From positions 291,194,501-291,258,500 of the forward strand of contig NC_092341.1 of the NCBI RefSeq assembly GCF_046630445.1: 64,000 nucleotides of DNA. Direction: 5' to 3'. Both the position numbers and the translations under genes were made by a program. Source of the stretch: Rutidosis leptorrhynchoides. Lineage: Eukaryota > Streptophyta > Magnoliopsida > Asterales > Asteraceae. Shown here piece by piece: positions 12,497 to 25,102 of this stretch (the first letter of the stretch is position 1; each line of letters begins with the position of its first letter). The notes beneath the pieces were generated by a model, which was not told where the DNA came from, ran no database searches, and was given only the letters and a program-made list of their open reading frames with translations.

Positions 12497-12522
12497 TCTC
12501 TCTCTCTCTCTCTCTCTCTCTA
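12497..12522. repeat. (CT)n run in LTR of C
   Basis: Thirteen CT units here against about four in the other LTR copy (around 35360), showing slippage after insertion. Confidence 0.85.
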
Positions 12523-12931
12523 GGAATGGATGAGAGTGTTTGGGAAGGTGAAAATGGGGATAAGAATGAATTTGGATCAGTTTTGATGGCCCAAACGACC
12601 CCCAAGTGAAAAGACCCAAATACCCTCTTTTAAAAACTTTAAAATATCACAACTGGCCCATCAGGCCATTTGGACGGCGTCCAAAAAGGTTGGACTGCGT
12701 CCCAATGAACTGCGTCTGAAACTGAAACTTGTTTTGGTCATAACTTTCAAACCGTAACTCCGTTTTCGACGAATCAAATATCGTTGGAAACGTAATGAGA
12801 TTTACTATCCAATGGTAAGGTTTTAGAACATCAACTCCAACTTTATTTGGGATCCAAATATACGCTTACATGCCTCGTATTTCGAATGACGTTCGAAATA
12901 ACTCGTAACTGAAAAATGGGGTGTTACAACT

Positions 12932-12943
12932 CTCCCCCACTTA
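12932..12943 (-). promoter_or_regulatory. Polypurine tract of element C
   Basis: The minus strand reads TAAGTGGGGGAGAGTT and runs directly into the LTR start TGTAACACCCC. It primes plus-strand DNA synthesis. Just beyond it, 12948-12967 is a perfect 8-bp stem with a 4-nt loop (GGATCACG-TCCT-CGTGATCC). Confidence 0.85.
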
Positions 12944-15389
12944 AATTGGATCACGTCCTCGTGATCCGCACCAACGCTAGAAGTTAAGCACTTCTCCCTC
13001 GAACATTTCCGCTTCCAACGCGGAGTCACACATGTAGTAGTCACGCATCCGAATCCTCGCTTCGTGCACTAACGTATCATATTACAATGATATCGGGTAA
13101 TCAACCCACGAGTCAAAACAACTGCAACCGTTTGCTCCTACGCCGAGTATCCAAACTCGTACCATACACTTCACAATATTCTTAAAAGTAGAACAAATCA
13201 CCGACAACCATCTTCATCACGCCTTTCTATCCTACGAAACACACACCAGCCCAACATCCATAACATCTTCCGTAATTTCTAAGATCTCATCACACGCTAA
13301 TAATCACTGGCGTGCACTACCGCAACAAGCGATATCTCATACACTCAACGTCCAGAATTCCCATTTAGAAAAATACGAAAAACACCACATATCCCTCCGA
13401 GTTCTCGCCACAACTTGCAAGAAGCTACATCCGTAACTATATCACCCAACACAATCTACTAACTCCACTACGTCATGAACCATGTCTTGCATTAATCCAA
13501 ATTAAGAAGGATTCGTGCTTCCTTAAAACTCCGCACTCCATTGGTTCATAACACACTACTCAACCGATCATTCCTGAATATTCTCCAGACCAAGAACCAA
13601 CTTGCTCCGGCTTTATGTCCGGGTCATTCCTTCAACGAAGAAATTTTGGTAACCCCAACATAAATACTTTAGAAGTACCACTTTCCCACTGATCAATCCG
13701 CACACGACTATCCGTCACTGGATTAATCCAGGACGACAATAGTACACCGCGAGTTAGACGAAACATCAACACATCATCATAGGGTTTCTCCTCTGAACCA
13801 TACAATACGGCTTCCTAGTACTAGCATAGAAGCTATTCGTATACTAAAATTCCTTCAGCCGCGAATCATCAACACAAAAAAGTCACCAATCCGGGTGAAC
13901 CTTCCTACCTAGACCGTCCGTTAGGGATGGTCTCGACGTCTCGATGCAACCTACGGGTCACATCACTAGGGTACACACTCTTGTAACCAAACAACATCCG
14001 CGTATCTCTACGTGAGGTAATCAATACCGACAGTAAAAACTCCCCCACTTAGGATTCAGCTCCATATTCTAACCGCCAAGATGATAACATCCCGCGGAAT
14101 TGTAATTCCACGAAACACATGACCATTTTCGTCATTGGTTATAAACACCAAATCGTCGCAAATTCACTTCGGGCTCTCAGAGCCGTCATACACAATCACT
14201 CGAGATGTCATACACGCGATGACATCACACCTTCATACTACAATTCACAGTCAACTGCCTTAATCATTCGCAAAGCGAACTCCACCAAAGTCCCACATAC
14301 ACTTCTAAGCATAGGCATATGCCACTCCGCTTAATCAGTTGTGCATCTCAGTCGAGATCACCCGAACTTCCACTCAATGAACCTTTATCAACAATGGCTC
14401 ACTCTCATGATGAAGAGTGACCAATCCGACACGATAATTGCGTCGACCGCAATATCAAAAATTCATCGAAATCTTCGGCCTAACCGAAGATTAAGTACAT
14501 CACCGGCTCACCGGTCATCTTTACCCATCCATCACTTAAGAGCAACAAGATTCACTCATCCGTCACTTCATAAGAAGTATTCATCACAATGCTCTTAAAC
14601 TTCGACTTTCGCAACCGTCGAATTGCTATCACCCGTCGATCACTATTATAATCTCCGATGCTTCCAAGGGTATTTCACGGGCACCCTAAGCCAAAGTGAT
14701 CACACCACTACCGGAGTTGAACATTACACTAGCAGGTATAAAAAGGCACCTGACGCAGTGTCATGCAGACTCCCACCACAATCAATCGAATTTTAGAAAA
14801 TCGATCTTTAGGTTCCATACACCCATCTCTCTATAATAATAACCCGAAGTCATACTTACCCGACAACCTTATGGTTTATTGTCTTATCGAAAGTCCCAAG
14901 CGATCACACGCTACCCGCAATTTCCACAAGGCCAAATGATATAGCCTAACGAAACCTTCCGTCTAACGCTAAGAGCTGCTTGGAACACCAAGTCTTACAC
15001 CCTTCCAAAAGTCGACACAACCACTACAACAAGGGATATTCCGTTAGGAATGTTACCCTATAATCCATAACACGCTAACACACTGACGAAATCATCGTTA
15101 TACGAGTCCCACTCCCATGAGTTTAATGACCCAAAGACTCCTCGGTTTGCCGTTATCAAGGCGACTCACAACTAGAACCCTTACACGATTCTCTAACCAC
15201 ACACTCTACGGAGTGTAACCCAATTCTACAATCATTAGACTTGATACATCCCATTATGGGATTTAAGTACTCGTCGCACATACATACACACTAATCGGTT
15301 ATCCAAGTTACGATGGGTAACTACAACTAATGTCAATCTCAATAGTGCACCCACTACTTTGGGTGACTAAGTACGCGCCAAACTCGTGA
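12944..15389 (-). other. Internal domain of C, 3' part: non-coding and hairpin-rich
   Basis: No open frame with retroelement similarity on either strand. Short perfect inverted repeats are frequent throughout and densest at 14096-14622. The 12-mer CTCCCCCACTTA at 14040-14051 exactly repeats the polypurine tract at 12932-12943. The domain ends at 15389, followed by the GTTGG target site used by element B. Confidence 0.7.
14096..14622. other. Run of about 13 consecutive short hairpins
   Basis: Perfect or near-perfect inverted repeats at 14096-14109, 14172-14184, 14207-14223, 14267-14279, 14314-14323, 14341-14361, 14400-14419, 14433-14456, 14470-14492 (9-bp stem), 14502-14515, 14536-14598 (9-bp stem enclosing 14565-14578) and 14601-14622. 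Spacing is about 40 bp. They are likely RNA structure in the non-coding internal domain of C. Confidence 0.6.
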
Positions 15390-15394
15390 GTTGG
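15390..15394. repeat. Target-site duplication of B (GTTGG), left
   Basis: An exact copy is at 32347-32351, immediately after the right LTR. Confidence 0.95.
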
Positions 15395-15859
15395 TGATAA
15401 TGCTAAAAACGAACATATATTTCATAGCATTATTCCTCAAGAAAGACAAGCTTTTAGTTGCAATTGTTCTATTTACAAGTGATATTCGTTTAAATAATAA
15501 AAGGTGAAGACAAAAGACAGATTCGACGAATTGAAGACGCAAACGACCAAAAAGCTCAAAAGTACAAAATACAATCAAAGAGGTTCCAATTATTGATAAG
15601 AAACGTCTCGAAATTACAAGAGTACAAGATTCAAAACGCAAAGTACAAGATATTAAATTGTACGCAAGGACGTTCGAAAATCCGAAACCGGGACCAGAGT
15701 CAACTCTCAACGCTCGACGCAACGGACTAAAAATTACAAGTCAACTATGCACATAAATATAATATAATATTTAAATAATTCTTATAATTATTTATATATT
15801 ATATAAATATTTAAAACCGTCGGTAAACAAAGAGCCAAACTCGTGTGAGCTGTAAAAGC

Positions 15860-15909
15860 AAACTCCGCGACTCGCGGAGTTTGAAGGCAAAAAATGCCGC
15901 GAGTCGCGG
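15860..15909. promoter_or_regulatory. Paired GC-rich palindromes upstream of the LTR TATA box (B)
   Basis: 15860-15882 is AAACTCCGCGA-C-TCGCGGAGTTT, with perfect 11-bp arms. 15897-15909 is CCGCGA-G-TCGCGG. The second is the reverse complement of the core of the first, so the pair can also form one larger hairpin. They stand out sharply in AT-rich DNA. Related pairs are at 17851-17897, 26073-26126 and 30839-30888. Confidence 0.8.
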
Positions 15910-15931
15910 AGCCCCAATTTCTGAAACTCCC

Positions 15932-15939
15932 TATAAAAG
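15932..15939 (+). promoter_or_regulatory. TATA box of B 5' LTR
   Basis: CTCCCTATAAAAG lies 23 bp after the second GC palindrome. The equivalent in the 3' LTR is at 30911-30918. Confidence 0.65.
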
Positions 15940-17383
15940 AAACCGAATTCTGATCGCAAAAACCATCCTTTTTCTTCTTCTCTCATAATACGTAAATATT
16001 TATATTTATATTTTAATTTTAATTTTAATTTTAAATCCTAATAATAAGGGTATGTTAGCGAATGTTGTAAGGGTGTAAGTCGAAATTCTGTCCGTGTAAC
16101 GCTACGCTATTTTTAATCATTGTAAGTTATGTTCAACCTTTTTATATTAATGTCTCGTAGCTAAGTTATTATTATGCTTATTTAATCCGAAGTAATCATG
16201 ATGTTGGGCTAATTACTAAAATTGGGTAATTGAGCTTTGTACCATAATTGGGGTTTGGACAAAAGAAAGACACTTGTGGAAATTAGACTATGGGCCATTA
16301 ATGGGTTTTATATTAACTAAACAATACCTTGTTAATTTAATATACAAACTTATAATTCGACGTATTTATATATAACCACATACGCTTGACTGGATACGGT
16401 GGGCGGGATATCTATAAATACCAATAATTATTCATTTTACCGGACACGGAACTGGATTAATAGTTAATAGACTTGTTGAAACAGGGGTGAATTACATTCA
16501 AGGGTAATTGGTGTAATTGTTAACAAAGTAGTAAAACCTTGGTTTACACGCAGTCGATAACCTGGTGTATTCATTAAACAAAGTATTAAAACCTTGTTAC
16601 AATTCGAATCCCCAATTAGTTGGAATATTTGACTTCGGGAATAAGAATAATTTGACGAAGGCTTTCGCTCTTTATATTTATGACTGATGGACTATTATGG
16701 ACAAATCCGTATGGACATATTAAATAATCCAGGACAAAGGACAATTAACCCATGGGCATAAAACTAAAATGAACACGTCAAACATCATGATTACGGAAGT
16801 TTAAATAAGCATAATTATTTTATTTCATATTTTATTTCCTTTATTTTATATTTAATTGCACTTCTAATTATCGCATTTTTTATTGTTATTATATTTAATT
16901 GCACTTTTAATTATTGTACTTTTTAATTATCGCAAGTTTATTTTATCGCATTTTTATTATTCGCAATTTCATTATTGTTATTTACTTTACGCTTTAATTT
17001 AAGTCTTGTATTTATTTTTAATATTTTACATTTGGTTTTAACTGCGACTAAAGTTTTAAAATCGATAAACCGGTCATTAAACGGTAAAAACCCCCCTTTA
17101 TAATAATAATATTACTTATATATATATTTGTATTTTTATAAAAGTAAACAAATATAGCGTTAAGCTTTGTTTAAAAAGATTCCCTGTGGAACGAACCGGA
17201 CTTACTAAAAACTACACTACTGTACGATTAGGTACACCGCCTATAAGTGTTGTAGCAAGGTTTAAGTATATCCATTCTATAAATAAATAAATATCTTGTG
17301 TAAAAATGTATCGTATTTAATAGTTTTTCCTGCAAAAATATAAGCTATTTTATATACTACTCTGCTAAAACATCAAGTATTTT

Positions 17384-17400
17384 TGGCGCCGCTGCCGGGA
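17384..17400 (+). promoter_or_regulatory. Primer-binding site of B (tRNA-Asp type)
   Basis: TGGCGCCGCTGCCGGGA begins 8 bp after the 5' LTR. It is nearly complementary to the 3' end of plant tRNA-Asp (TGGCGCCG.TGCCGGGG type), the usual primer of Athila elements. Confidence 0.8.
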
Positions 17401-18901
17401 AATCGCTTAAAAGCCGGAAGCGTAACGCTAATATAATAGAAAAAAAAAAGATTTTTAGTTTACTTTTATTAAAATTCGTTTTTATAAAAATACGTTTTAA
17501 ATATTCGAAAATATAAAAAGAAAAAACAAAAATATAAGTATTTTTAAGATTTTGTTAAATATTTAAGTTTTATAAAGTTTCTTTAGTTTGTAAAAATATA
17601 AGTTTTATTTAATTTATTTTATAAATATATTTTATAAATATAAAACCGAAAAAATATATATATATATATATATAAATCTAGCTTTAAGATTTTTATTTAT
17701 AAAATTATAAAGTAGTTCCATTTTTATTCTAGTTTTTAAAATATAAGTTTTTATTATATATAAATTTTAGATTATAAAACAGAAAAATATAAAACAGAAA
17801 AAAAAAAAAAACGTCAAATTTTGAACTGCACCCGAGTTGATTTCTGGAACCCCGCGACTCGTGGAGTTTTCTGCTTGGATTACCGCGACTCGCGGAGCCA
17901 CTCTGACACGGGTACACAGAAACTCTAATCGCATTTAATACGGTGTAATAATTATTATTATTAATTAATTAAGATTTAGGTTTTAATTAAATTAATATTT
18001 AATTTTAATTATTTAGTTATATTAAGTTTTAATTAGTTTTATTTATATATTTAAATTAACGCTTTTATAAAATAATATAAAAATAATATTTTTATAAAAA
18101 TTGTACTTTTTACAACTTTTTGTATATTTTTATATTTTATCCCTTTTTAATTGTTTTAGCGTAATATTTGTATTTTTCGCTCATATTTAGTTTTAAACTT
18201 AGTTTTTGCCATAGTTATTTTTACTTCTAGATTTTTAGACTTTGCCGTAAAATCCCTTAAGTGGTTTTTCTTTAGACTAAGATTTAGGTGCTTTAGAATT
18301 TTGCGACGCCTTTTTAAGTTTTAGTTTCTTTTTAAGTTATTTCCATTTGGGATATAGTTTTACTTGTAAGCTTTAATATTTTTAGACGCCTTTTACCTAT
18401 GTATCAATTATCATTCCAATTAGTAATCTCAATTTGCGATTATAATTTTAAGTTAGTTGTAGTAATAAGGTTAGGTTAGTCAAGTGTTTTTAAGTTTTAT
18501 AAGTTTCTTTTATTTTTCCGTCACCTTTTATTTTTCAACCATTTTTCTTTTTCGACCTTTTTCGACAAACTCTTTTTCTTTCTTATTTCTCGCTATTCTA
18601 GTTTTAGGACATAGATTTTTATTCTACTTCTTATCTAAATTTCTTAAAATTACGAAAATTTATTTTAAGTGGTTAAATTGATAGACATCAAAATTTTCTG
18701 GTTCGTAGTAATAGTTGGATTTGTACGTGGACCGGGTTATTGGAGCCAAACAGTCCTCAATTATATTGAGACCAAACGAATCCTGCCCCTCTGCTGCATC
18801 TTTTGGCTATTCGAAACGTGGGCAAAATCAGAAAAGTCTATTGATTGGATAACTTATTATAATTTTTCTTTCCTTTTAAAAACTAATAGGATATTCAGTG
18901 A
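17401..18901 (+). other. Leader of B, no clear gene
   Basis: AT-rich leader between primer site and gag. It contains a TA run (17656-17673) and a pair of CCGCGACTCGNGGAG motifs in the same orientation (17851-17866 and 17883-17897), related to the LTR palindromes. No coding region I can support. Confidence 0.7.
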
Positions 18902-21900
18902 ATGCACCGAGCAAGACGTTCACCACCTTTTGTACGTTCACCACCTGTAACTAGATCAAGACATTTAGCAAATATTACTGCCGTTGATTTTTCTTTAGAA
19001 TCGTCATCCAGTCGACCAAGTACTTCAGTTCAAATTTCCGATAATCCATTTTTTGAACCCGACCTCACAATTGAGAATCCGGAGAATATTCAGGAACGAT
19101 TCGTAGATCCTGAACCATTAAATTTTCCTCCGGAACCACCAATCATTCAAACAGAGATTGTTGAGGAACGAACCATTAAATCAGAATCCTCTAGTGATTC
19201 CGATTCAACAAATTCAATTATGGAGAATCTGTAACCTTTAAGTATGGAAGACCGAATGAGAGCTAAACGCACTGGCCAAGGTCACGCAATTACTCATCCA
19301 GACATTAATGCGCCAGATTATGAAATCAAAGGACAAATTCTACACATGGTGACTAATCAATGCCAATTTAGTGGTGCACCGAAGGAAGATCCAAATGAAC
19401 ATCTACGTACCTTTAATAGGATCTGCACACTATTTAAAATCTGAGAAGTGGAGGATGAACAGATATATCTCATGTTATTTCCCTGGACTTTAAAGGGAGA
19501 AGCCAAAGATTGGTTGGAATCGTTACCTGAAGGGGCGATCGATACATGGAATGTTTTAATTGACAAATTTCTTAAACAATTCTTTCCGGCATCTAAAGCC
19601 GTAAGACTTCAAGCAGAAATTGTCACGTTTACACAGAAGCTGAATGAAACTCTATATGAGGTGTGGACAAGATATGGAAAGTTGTTAAGAGGATGTCCGC
19701 AACATGGTTTAGACACCTGTCAAATAGTACAAATATTCTACCAAGGATGCGACATCACTACAAGAAAAGACCTAGATATAGCAGCTGGTGGTTCTATTAT
19801 GAAGAAAACCGAAACTGATGCTTACAAAATTATTGATAACACTGCTTCCCACTCACATGAGTGGCACCAAGAAAAAGATATCGTTAGATCATCTAAAGCA
19901 GCTAGAGCCGATTCTAGCCATGACTTAGATTCCATTTCCGCAAAGATAGATGCTGTCGAGAGACGAATGGAAAAGATGACTAAAGATATTCACTCAATAC
20001 GAATTAGTTGTGAGCAGTGTGGAGGACCACATTTGACAAAAGATTGTCTCAGTATTGAATTAACAATGGAACAAAGAGAGAATATTTCATATATAAACCA
20101 AAGGCCTGGAAATAATTATCAGAATAATTATCAACCGCCAAGACCGATTTACAATCAAAACCAGAATTATAACAGAAATATTCCATACACCAACCAACAA
20201 GGTCCTAGCAATCAACAAGTATCCAATAATACTTACAATCAGCAAAGACCTAATTTTCAAAACAAACCACCACAACAAACCGATGATAAAAAGCCGAATT
20301 TAGAAGATATGATGACGAAGCTAGTTGAAACTCAAACGCAGTTTTTCACATCTCAAAAACAAATCAATGAACAAAATGCTCAAGCATTTAGAAATCAACA
20401 AGCTTCTATTCAAAATCTGGAACAAGAAGTAAGTAACCAAGCAAGGTTAATAGGTGAAAGAAAACCGGGAAGTCTACCTAGTGATACAAATGCTAACCCC
20501 CGGAATGAAACAGCTAAAGCCATTACCACAAGAAGTGGTACAACACTTAAACCACCTGAAATACCTGTAACTTCTGATGAAGCTATTCCTACTCCACAAG
20601 AACCACAACCTGATCAAGATAAGGAAAAAGAACCGGTAGTTGAAAAGATTAATGAAGATAACACAGTTAAGGCTAAACCTTACGTTAAACCATACCAACC
20701 ACCACTTCCTTACCCGAGTAAAATGAAGAAAGAGAAACTTGAAGCCGAGCAATCCAAATTCTTGGATATGTTTAAACAGATAAATGTAAATCTTCCTTTC
20801 ATTGATGTGATTTCAGGAATGCCTAGATATGCTAAGTTCTTGAAAGATCTAATCTCAAATAGAAAGAAAATAGAAGAACTCTCGGCTGTTACTATGAATG
20901 CTAATTGTTCAGCAGTGCTGTTGAATAAGATACCAGAAAAACTATCTGATCCAGGAAGTTTCACAATTCCATGTTTTCTGGGTAGTCTTAGTTCAATAGA
21001 AGCATTGGCAGACTTAGGTGCTAGTATAAATCTAATGCCGTATTCACTATACGCTAAACTGGACCTTGGAGAATTGAAACCAACCAGAATAAGCATACAA
21101 CTAGCCGATAGATCAATAAAATATCCTAGAGGGATAATGGAGAACATGCTAGTTAAAGTTGGTACTTTAGTATTTCCAGTAGATTTTGTTGTTTTGGACA
21201 TGGAAGAAGATTCTCAAGTTCCTCTCATATTAGGAAGACCATTCTTAAACACGGCTAAAGCAATGATAGACGTGTTCGGTAAGAAATTGACCCTAAGTAT
21301 AGAGGATGAGAGTGTTACCTTTTCAGTTGATAGAGCAATGCAACAACCACAATCTGCAGATGATACATGTTATTATATTCAAACTATAGATGCACATGCA
21401 GAATTATTAGAAGAATTTCCAGAATTACAAGGAACAGGAGAATGTTCTTTAGGAGAAGGAAATGAACCAATTGATGAAGCTGAAATGTTAGCTACACTTA
21501 TAGCTAATGGATATGAACCAACAACAGAAGAAATTCAAATGCTAAAAGAAGAAGACAGATATCGATACAAATCATCGATAGAAGAACCTCCAAAATTAGA
21601 GTTAAAGCCACTTCCAAACCATTTGGAATACGCTTATTTACATGGTGAATCTGAATTACCTGTAATAATATCGTGTTCTCTTACTGAAAATGAGAAATCA
21701 CAACTCATTTCTGTGTTGAAAGCTCATAAACCAGCCATTGCATGGAAGATTCATGATATTAAAGGAATAAGTCCTTCGTATTGCACACATAAAATCCTTA
21801 TGGAAGAAGGTCATAAAACGTATGTGCAACGCCAACGAAGACTAAATCCTAATATGCAAGATGTAGTTAAGAAAGAGATTATTAAACTGCTAGATGCAGG

Positions 21901-24505
21901 TTTAATTTATCCAATCTCTGATAGTCCATGGGTAAGCCCAGTTCAATGCGTGCCTAAGAAGGGTGGCATGACTGTCATTACAAATGAGAAAAATGAGCTT
22001 ATTCCTACTAGAACTGTAACAGGATGGCGTGTATGTATTGATTATAGAAAATTAAATGACGCCACCAGAAAAGATTACTTTCCCTTACCTTTTATTGATC
22101 AAATGTTGGAAAGATTAGCCGGAAATAGTTAACATTGTTTTCTAGATGGATTTTTCGGATATTTTCAAATTCCAATAGCACCCGAAGATCAAGAAAAAAC
22201 CACATTCACGTGCCCTTATGGTACTTTTGCTTACAAACGCATGCCATTTGGACTTTGCAACACCCCTGCAACCTTTCAAAGGTGCATGATGGCGATTTTT
22301 CACGACATGATAGAAGAATGCATGGAAGTTTTCATGGATGACTTTTCAGTCTTCGGTGATACATTTGAATCATGTCTAGCTAATCTTGAACGAATGCTTA
22401 TTAGATGCGAACAATCAAATCTAGTTCTTAATTGGAAGAAATGCCATTTTATGGTTAAAGAAGGCATCGTTCTTGGTCATAAAATTTCAAAAGAAGGAAT
22501 TGAAGTGGATAGAGCTAAAGTAGATGTAATTGCTAAACTTCCACATCCCACCAATGTTAGAGGAGTTAGGAGTTTTCTAGGGCATGCCGGTTTTTACCGA
22601 CATTTCATAAAAGATTTTTCTAAAATTGCCACTCCTATGAATAAACTCCTAGAAAAGGATGCTCCATTCTTCTTTTCAGATGAGTGTATCAAATCTTTTA
22701 ATATTCTTAAAGAGAAACTCACTAATGCACCGATCATGATAACACCAAATTAGAATCTACCATTTGAACTAATGTGCGATGCAAGTGATTTTGCAATGGG
22801 AGCCGTTTTAGGACAAAGGATTGAAAAACGATTTCAACCTATATATTATGCTAGTAAGACGTTACAAGGAGCACAAACGAACTATACAACTACTGAAAAA
22901 GAACTCCTTGCTATTGTCTTTGCTTTTGACAAATTTCGATCATATCTCGTTCTAGCAAAAACGGTGGTCTATACCGACCATTCTGCTCTTAGATACCTAT
23001 TTTCGAAACAAGATGCTAAACCAAGATTAATCCGTTGGATCTTACTCTTACAAGAGTTTGATATTGAAATCCGAGATAAAAGAGGAGCAGAAAATCTCGC
23101 CGCTGATCATCTTTCTAGTCTTGAAAATCCCGAATTAGAAGTTTTAAATGAATCGGCCATACAAGACAACTTTCCTGATGAATATCTATTGAAGATAGAT
23201 TATAAAGAAATTCCATGGTTTGCAGACTATGCAAACTACTTAGTTTGTGGATTCATTGAAAAAGGATTATCGTACCAAAGACGAAAGAAATTCTTCAGTC
23301 ATATAAAACACTATTTTTGGGAAGATCCACTTTTGTTTAAAAGTTGTCCCGATGGAATAATACGCCGATGTGTATTTGGAGATGAAGCTAGTAAAATATT
23401 AAACCATTGTCACACAGGACCAACAGGAGGGCATTATGGGCCTCAACTAACAGCAAGAAAAGTTTATGATGCTGGATTCTATTGGCCTACAATTTACAAA
23501 GACGCACACCTTCTTTGCAAATCCTGTGATGCTTGTCAAAGGGCCGGAAAAATAAGTCAACGTGATGAAATGCCACAAAATGTCATCCAAGTATGTGAAG
23601 TATTTGACATTTGGGGTATTGACTTTATGGGTCCATTTCCAAAATCTCATAATAATCTATATATACTCGTAGCCATTGATTATGTATCTAAATGGGCGGA
23701 AGCACAAGCTCTCCCAACTAACGATGCACGAGTTGTAGTCAACTTTTTAAAACGTCTTTTTGCAAGGTTTGGAACACCGAAAGCTTTAATAAGTGATCGG
23801 GGTACTCATTTCTGTAATAATCAACTTGAGAAAGTTCTTAAAAGATATGGAGTAACTCATAAAATCTCCACCGCATATCATCCACAAACAAGTGGACAAG
23901 TTGAAAATACCAACCGAGCTTTAAAACGTATTCTAGAGAAAACCGTAGGATCAAATCCGAAGGAATGGTCCATTAAATTGGAGGATGCACTCTGGGCTTT
24001 TAGAACAGCCTACAAAACTCCAATTGGAACCACACCTTTTAGACTTGTTTATGGAAAAGCATGTCATCTTCCAGTAGAAATTGAACACAAAGCGTTTTGG
24101 GCTTTGAAGACATGTAATCTTGATTTACATGAAGCCGGACGTCTACGATTAAGTCAACTAAACGAATTAGAAGAATTAAGACATGAAGCATACGAAAATT
24201 CATTAATCTATAAAGAAAGAACGAAGAAATGACATGATAAAAGAATTAGAAGTTCAAAAGAATTTAAAGAAGGAGACAGAGTTCTTCTTTTCAATTCACG
24301 ATTCAAGCTATTTCCTGGAAAATTGAAATCAAGATGGTCTGGACCATTCATAGTCAAAAGAGTTTTTCCATACGGAACGATAGAATTAATAAATTCAAAT
24401 GGGATTGAAATTAAAGTTAATGGTCACAGAGTTAAACATTACATACATGGTCCGATGGAAGAAGACAACGAAGTTAATCATAATTTCGACACCACAGCTA
24501 ACTAA
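18902..24505 (+). pseudogene. Athila gag-pol polyprotein of B, five in-frame stops
   Basis: One frame of 1,867 codons with no frameshift. Gag core about residues 140-320 (LMLFPWTLKGEAKDWL, FFPASKAVRLQ); zinc knuckle CEQCGGPHLTKDC near 370; protease LADLGASINLMPYSLY near 702; reverse transcriptase about 935-1170 with CIDYRKLND and VFMDDFSVFG (the FMDD form of the YXDD box); RNase H about 1290-1405 ([25 protein letters not shown]); integrase with [12 protein letters not shown] and CKSCDACQ zinc ligands and the D, D, E residues in [15 protein letters not shown] and SGQVENT. Stops: TAA 19232, TGA 19442, TAA 22130, TAG 22751, TGA 24230. At least three sit where a tryptophan or arginine codon is expected and are explained by C-to-T or G-to-A change. 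The start ATG at 18902 is the first in frame before the gag homology. Confidence 0.92.
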
Positions 24506-24512
24506 GTGTGGG
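24502..24512 (+). promoter_or_regulatory. Internal polypurine-tract-like site at end of pol (B)
   Basis: CTAAGTGTGGGGAGA directly overlaps the end of the pol frame. It repeats the AAGTGTGGG core of the true polypurine tract at 30359-30367. Confidence 0.55.
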
Positions 24513-24669
24513 GAGAATCAAGTCTTTAAAGGATAATATGTATTTCTGTTAGAGTTAGATTATCTGTTTTCGTGTAGTTCTCGAAAATGGAATCCGAATG
24601 GTCTTTCCCTAGCAGACCCTAAAGAACTAGTCTTCTCCCCCCATTCTGAATTTTTATTTTTTTTAGGAA

Positions 24670-25086
24670 ATGAAGACTGCCTGTGAACTAAACCATGGTC
24701 TAATGCTACACGCTTTGATCACTAAACGTAATAATGACACACTACCGAGTGAAATAGTATCAGTAATCAGAGAAAGAATGGACGGAGTTAGAAAAGAATC
24801 CAGATGCGAAGATAATAAGTTACAATTTGGTAAAGGAAAATCAAAATCCGCAGCGAAAAGAAGAGCACGACACCTAGAAAGATGTCACAAATGCGGAAAA
24901 TGGTCACATGGAGGTAAATGTTCAAATAATCAAACCTATTCAAACACCGAATTTGTTACTTTATGCAGAGACGGACCGTTCATATGTTTAGAAGAAAAGA
25001 CACTAAATGCTCGAGGTTACGCCTATGTAGCTATGGAAAACCAATTAAACCGACTATCTTATGAATGGGATAGATCATATAACTAA
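24670..25086 (+). CDS. Accessory basic zinc-finger protein of B (138 aa), intact
   Basis: Uninterrupted frame between integrase and the env-like gene. Residues 1-50 look helical; 51-76 are strongly basic (GKGKSKSAAKRRARHLER); immediately after comes CHKCGKWSHGGKC, a zinc-knuckle-like C-X2-C-X4-H-X3-C; the rest holds further Cys (TLCRDGPFICLEE) and an aromatic tail. An Arg/Lys patch followed at once by a small zinc finger is the layout of cysteine-rich nucleic-acid-binding proteins of some plant RNA viruses, which act as silencing suppressors; that likeness is my inference and is not a proven homology. The frame lies inside a candidate exon: TTTTATTTTTTTTAG acceptor ends at 24666, 3 nt before the ATG, and a consensus donor CAG/GTAAGT is at 25102/25103, after the stop. 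It has no stops, unlike gag-pol around it. Confidence 0.65.
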   Translation: MKTACELNHGLMLHALITKRNNDTLPSEIVSVIRERMDGVRKESRCEDNKLQFGKGKSKSAAKRRARHLERCHKCGKWSHGGKCSNNQTYSNTEFVTLCRDGPFICLEEKTLNARGYAYVAMENQLNRLSYEWDRSYN

Positions 25087-25102
25087 GAATACTATCTCAC
25101 AG

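Larger units (their letters stand above)
10071..12928 (-). repeat. Element C 3' LTR (2858 bp)
   Basis: About 200 bp longer than the partner LTR, partly from an extra copy of a ~119-bp block in the tandem array (around 11400-11520) and a longer CT run (12497-12522). GGACGGCGTCC quasi-palindromes lie near both ends. Confidence 0.9.
15395..17375 (+). repeat. Element B 5' LTR (1981 bp)
   Basis: TG...CA ends. The promoter region lies about 460-550 bp in: two GC-rich palindromes (15860-15882 and 15897-15909) followed by TATAAAAG at 15932. A minus-strand frame of about 120 residues at the LTR start is shared with the other copy but has no domain I recognise. Confidence 0.95.

Noticed and set aside
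12393..12609. Overlapping frames around the CT repeat
   Set aside because: Created by (CT)n slippage; the other LTR copy has a shorter run and lacks them.
15354..15722. 122-residue minus-strand frame, repeated at 30357-30701
   Set aside because: Lies in both LTR copies of B, which are near-identical by descent; antisense to the element and without a domain.
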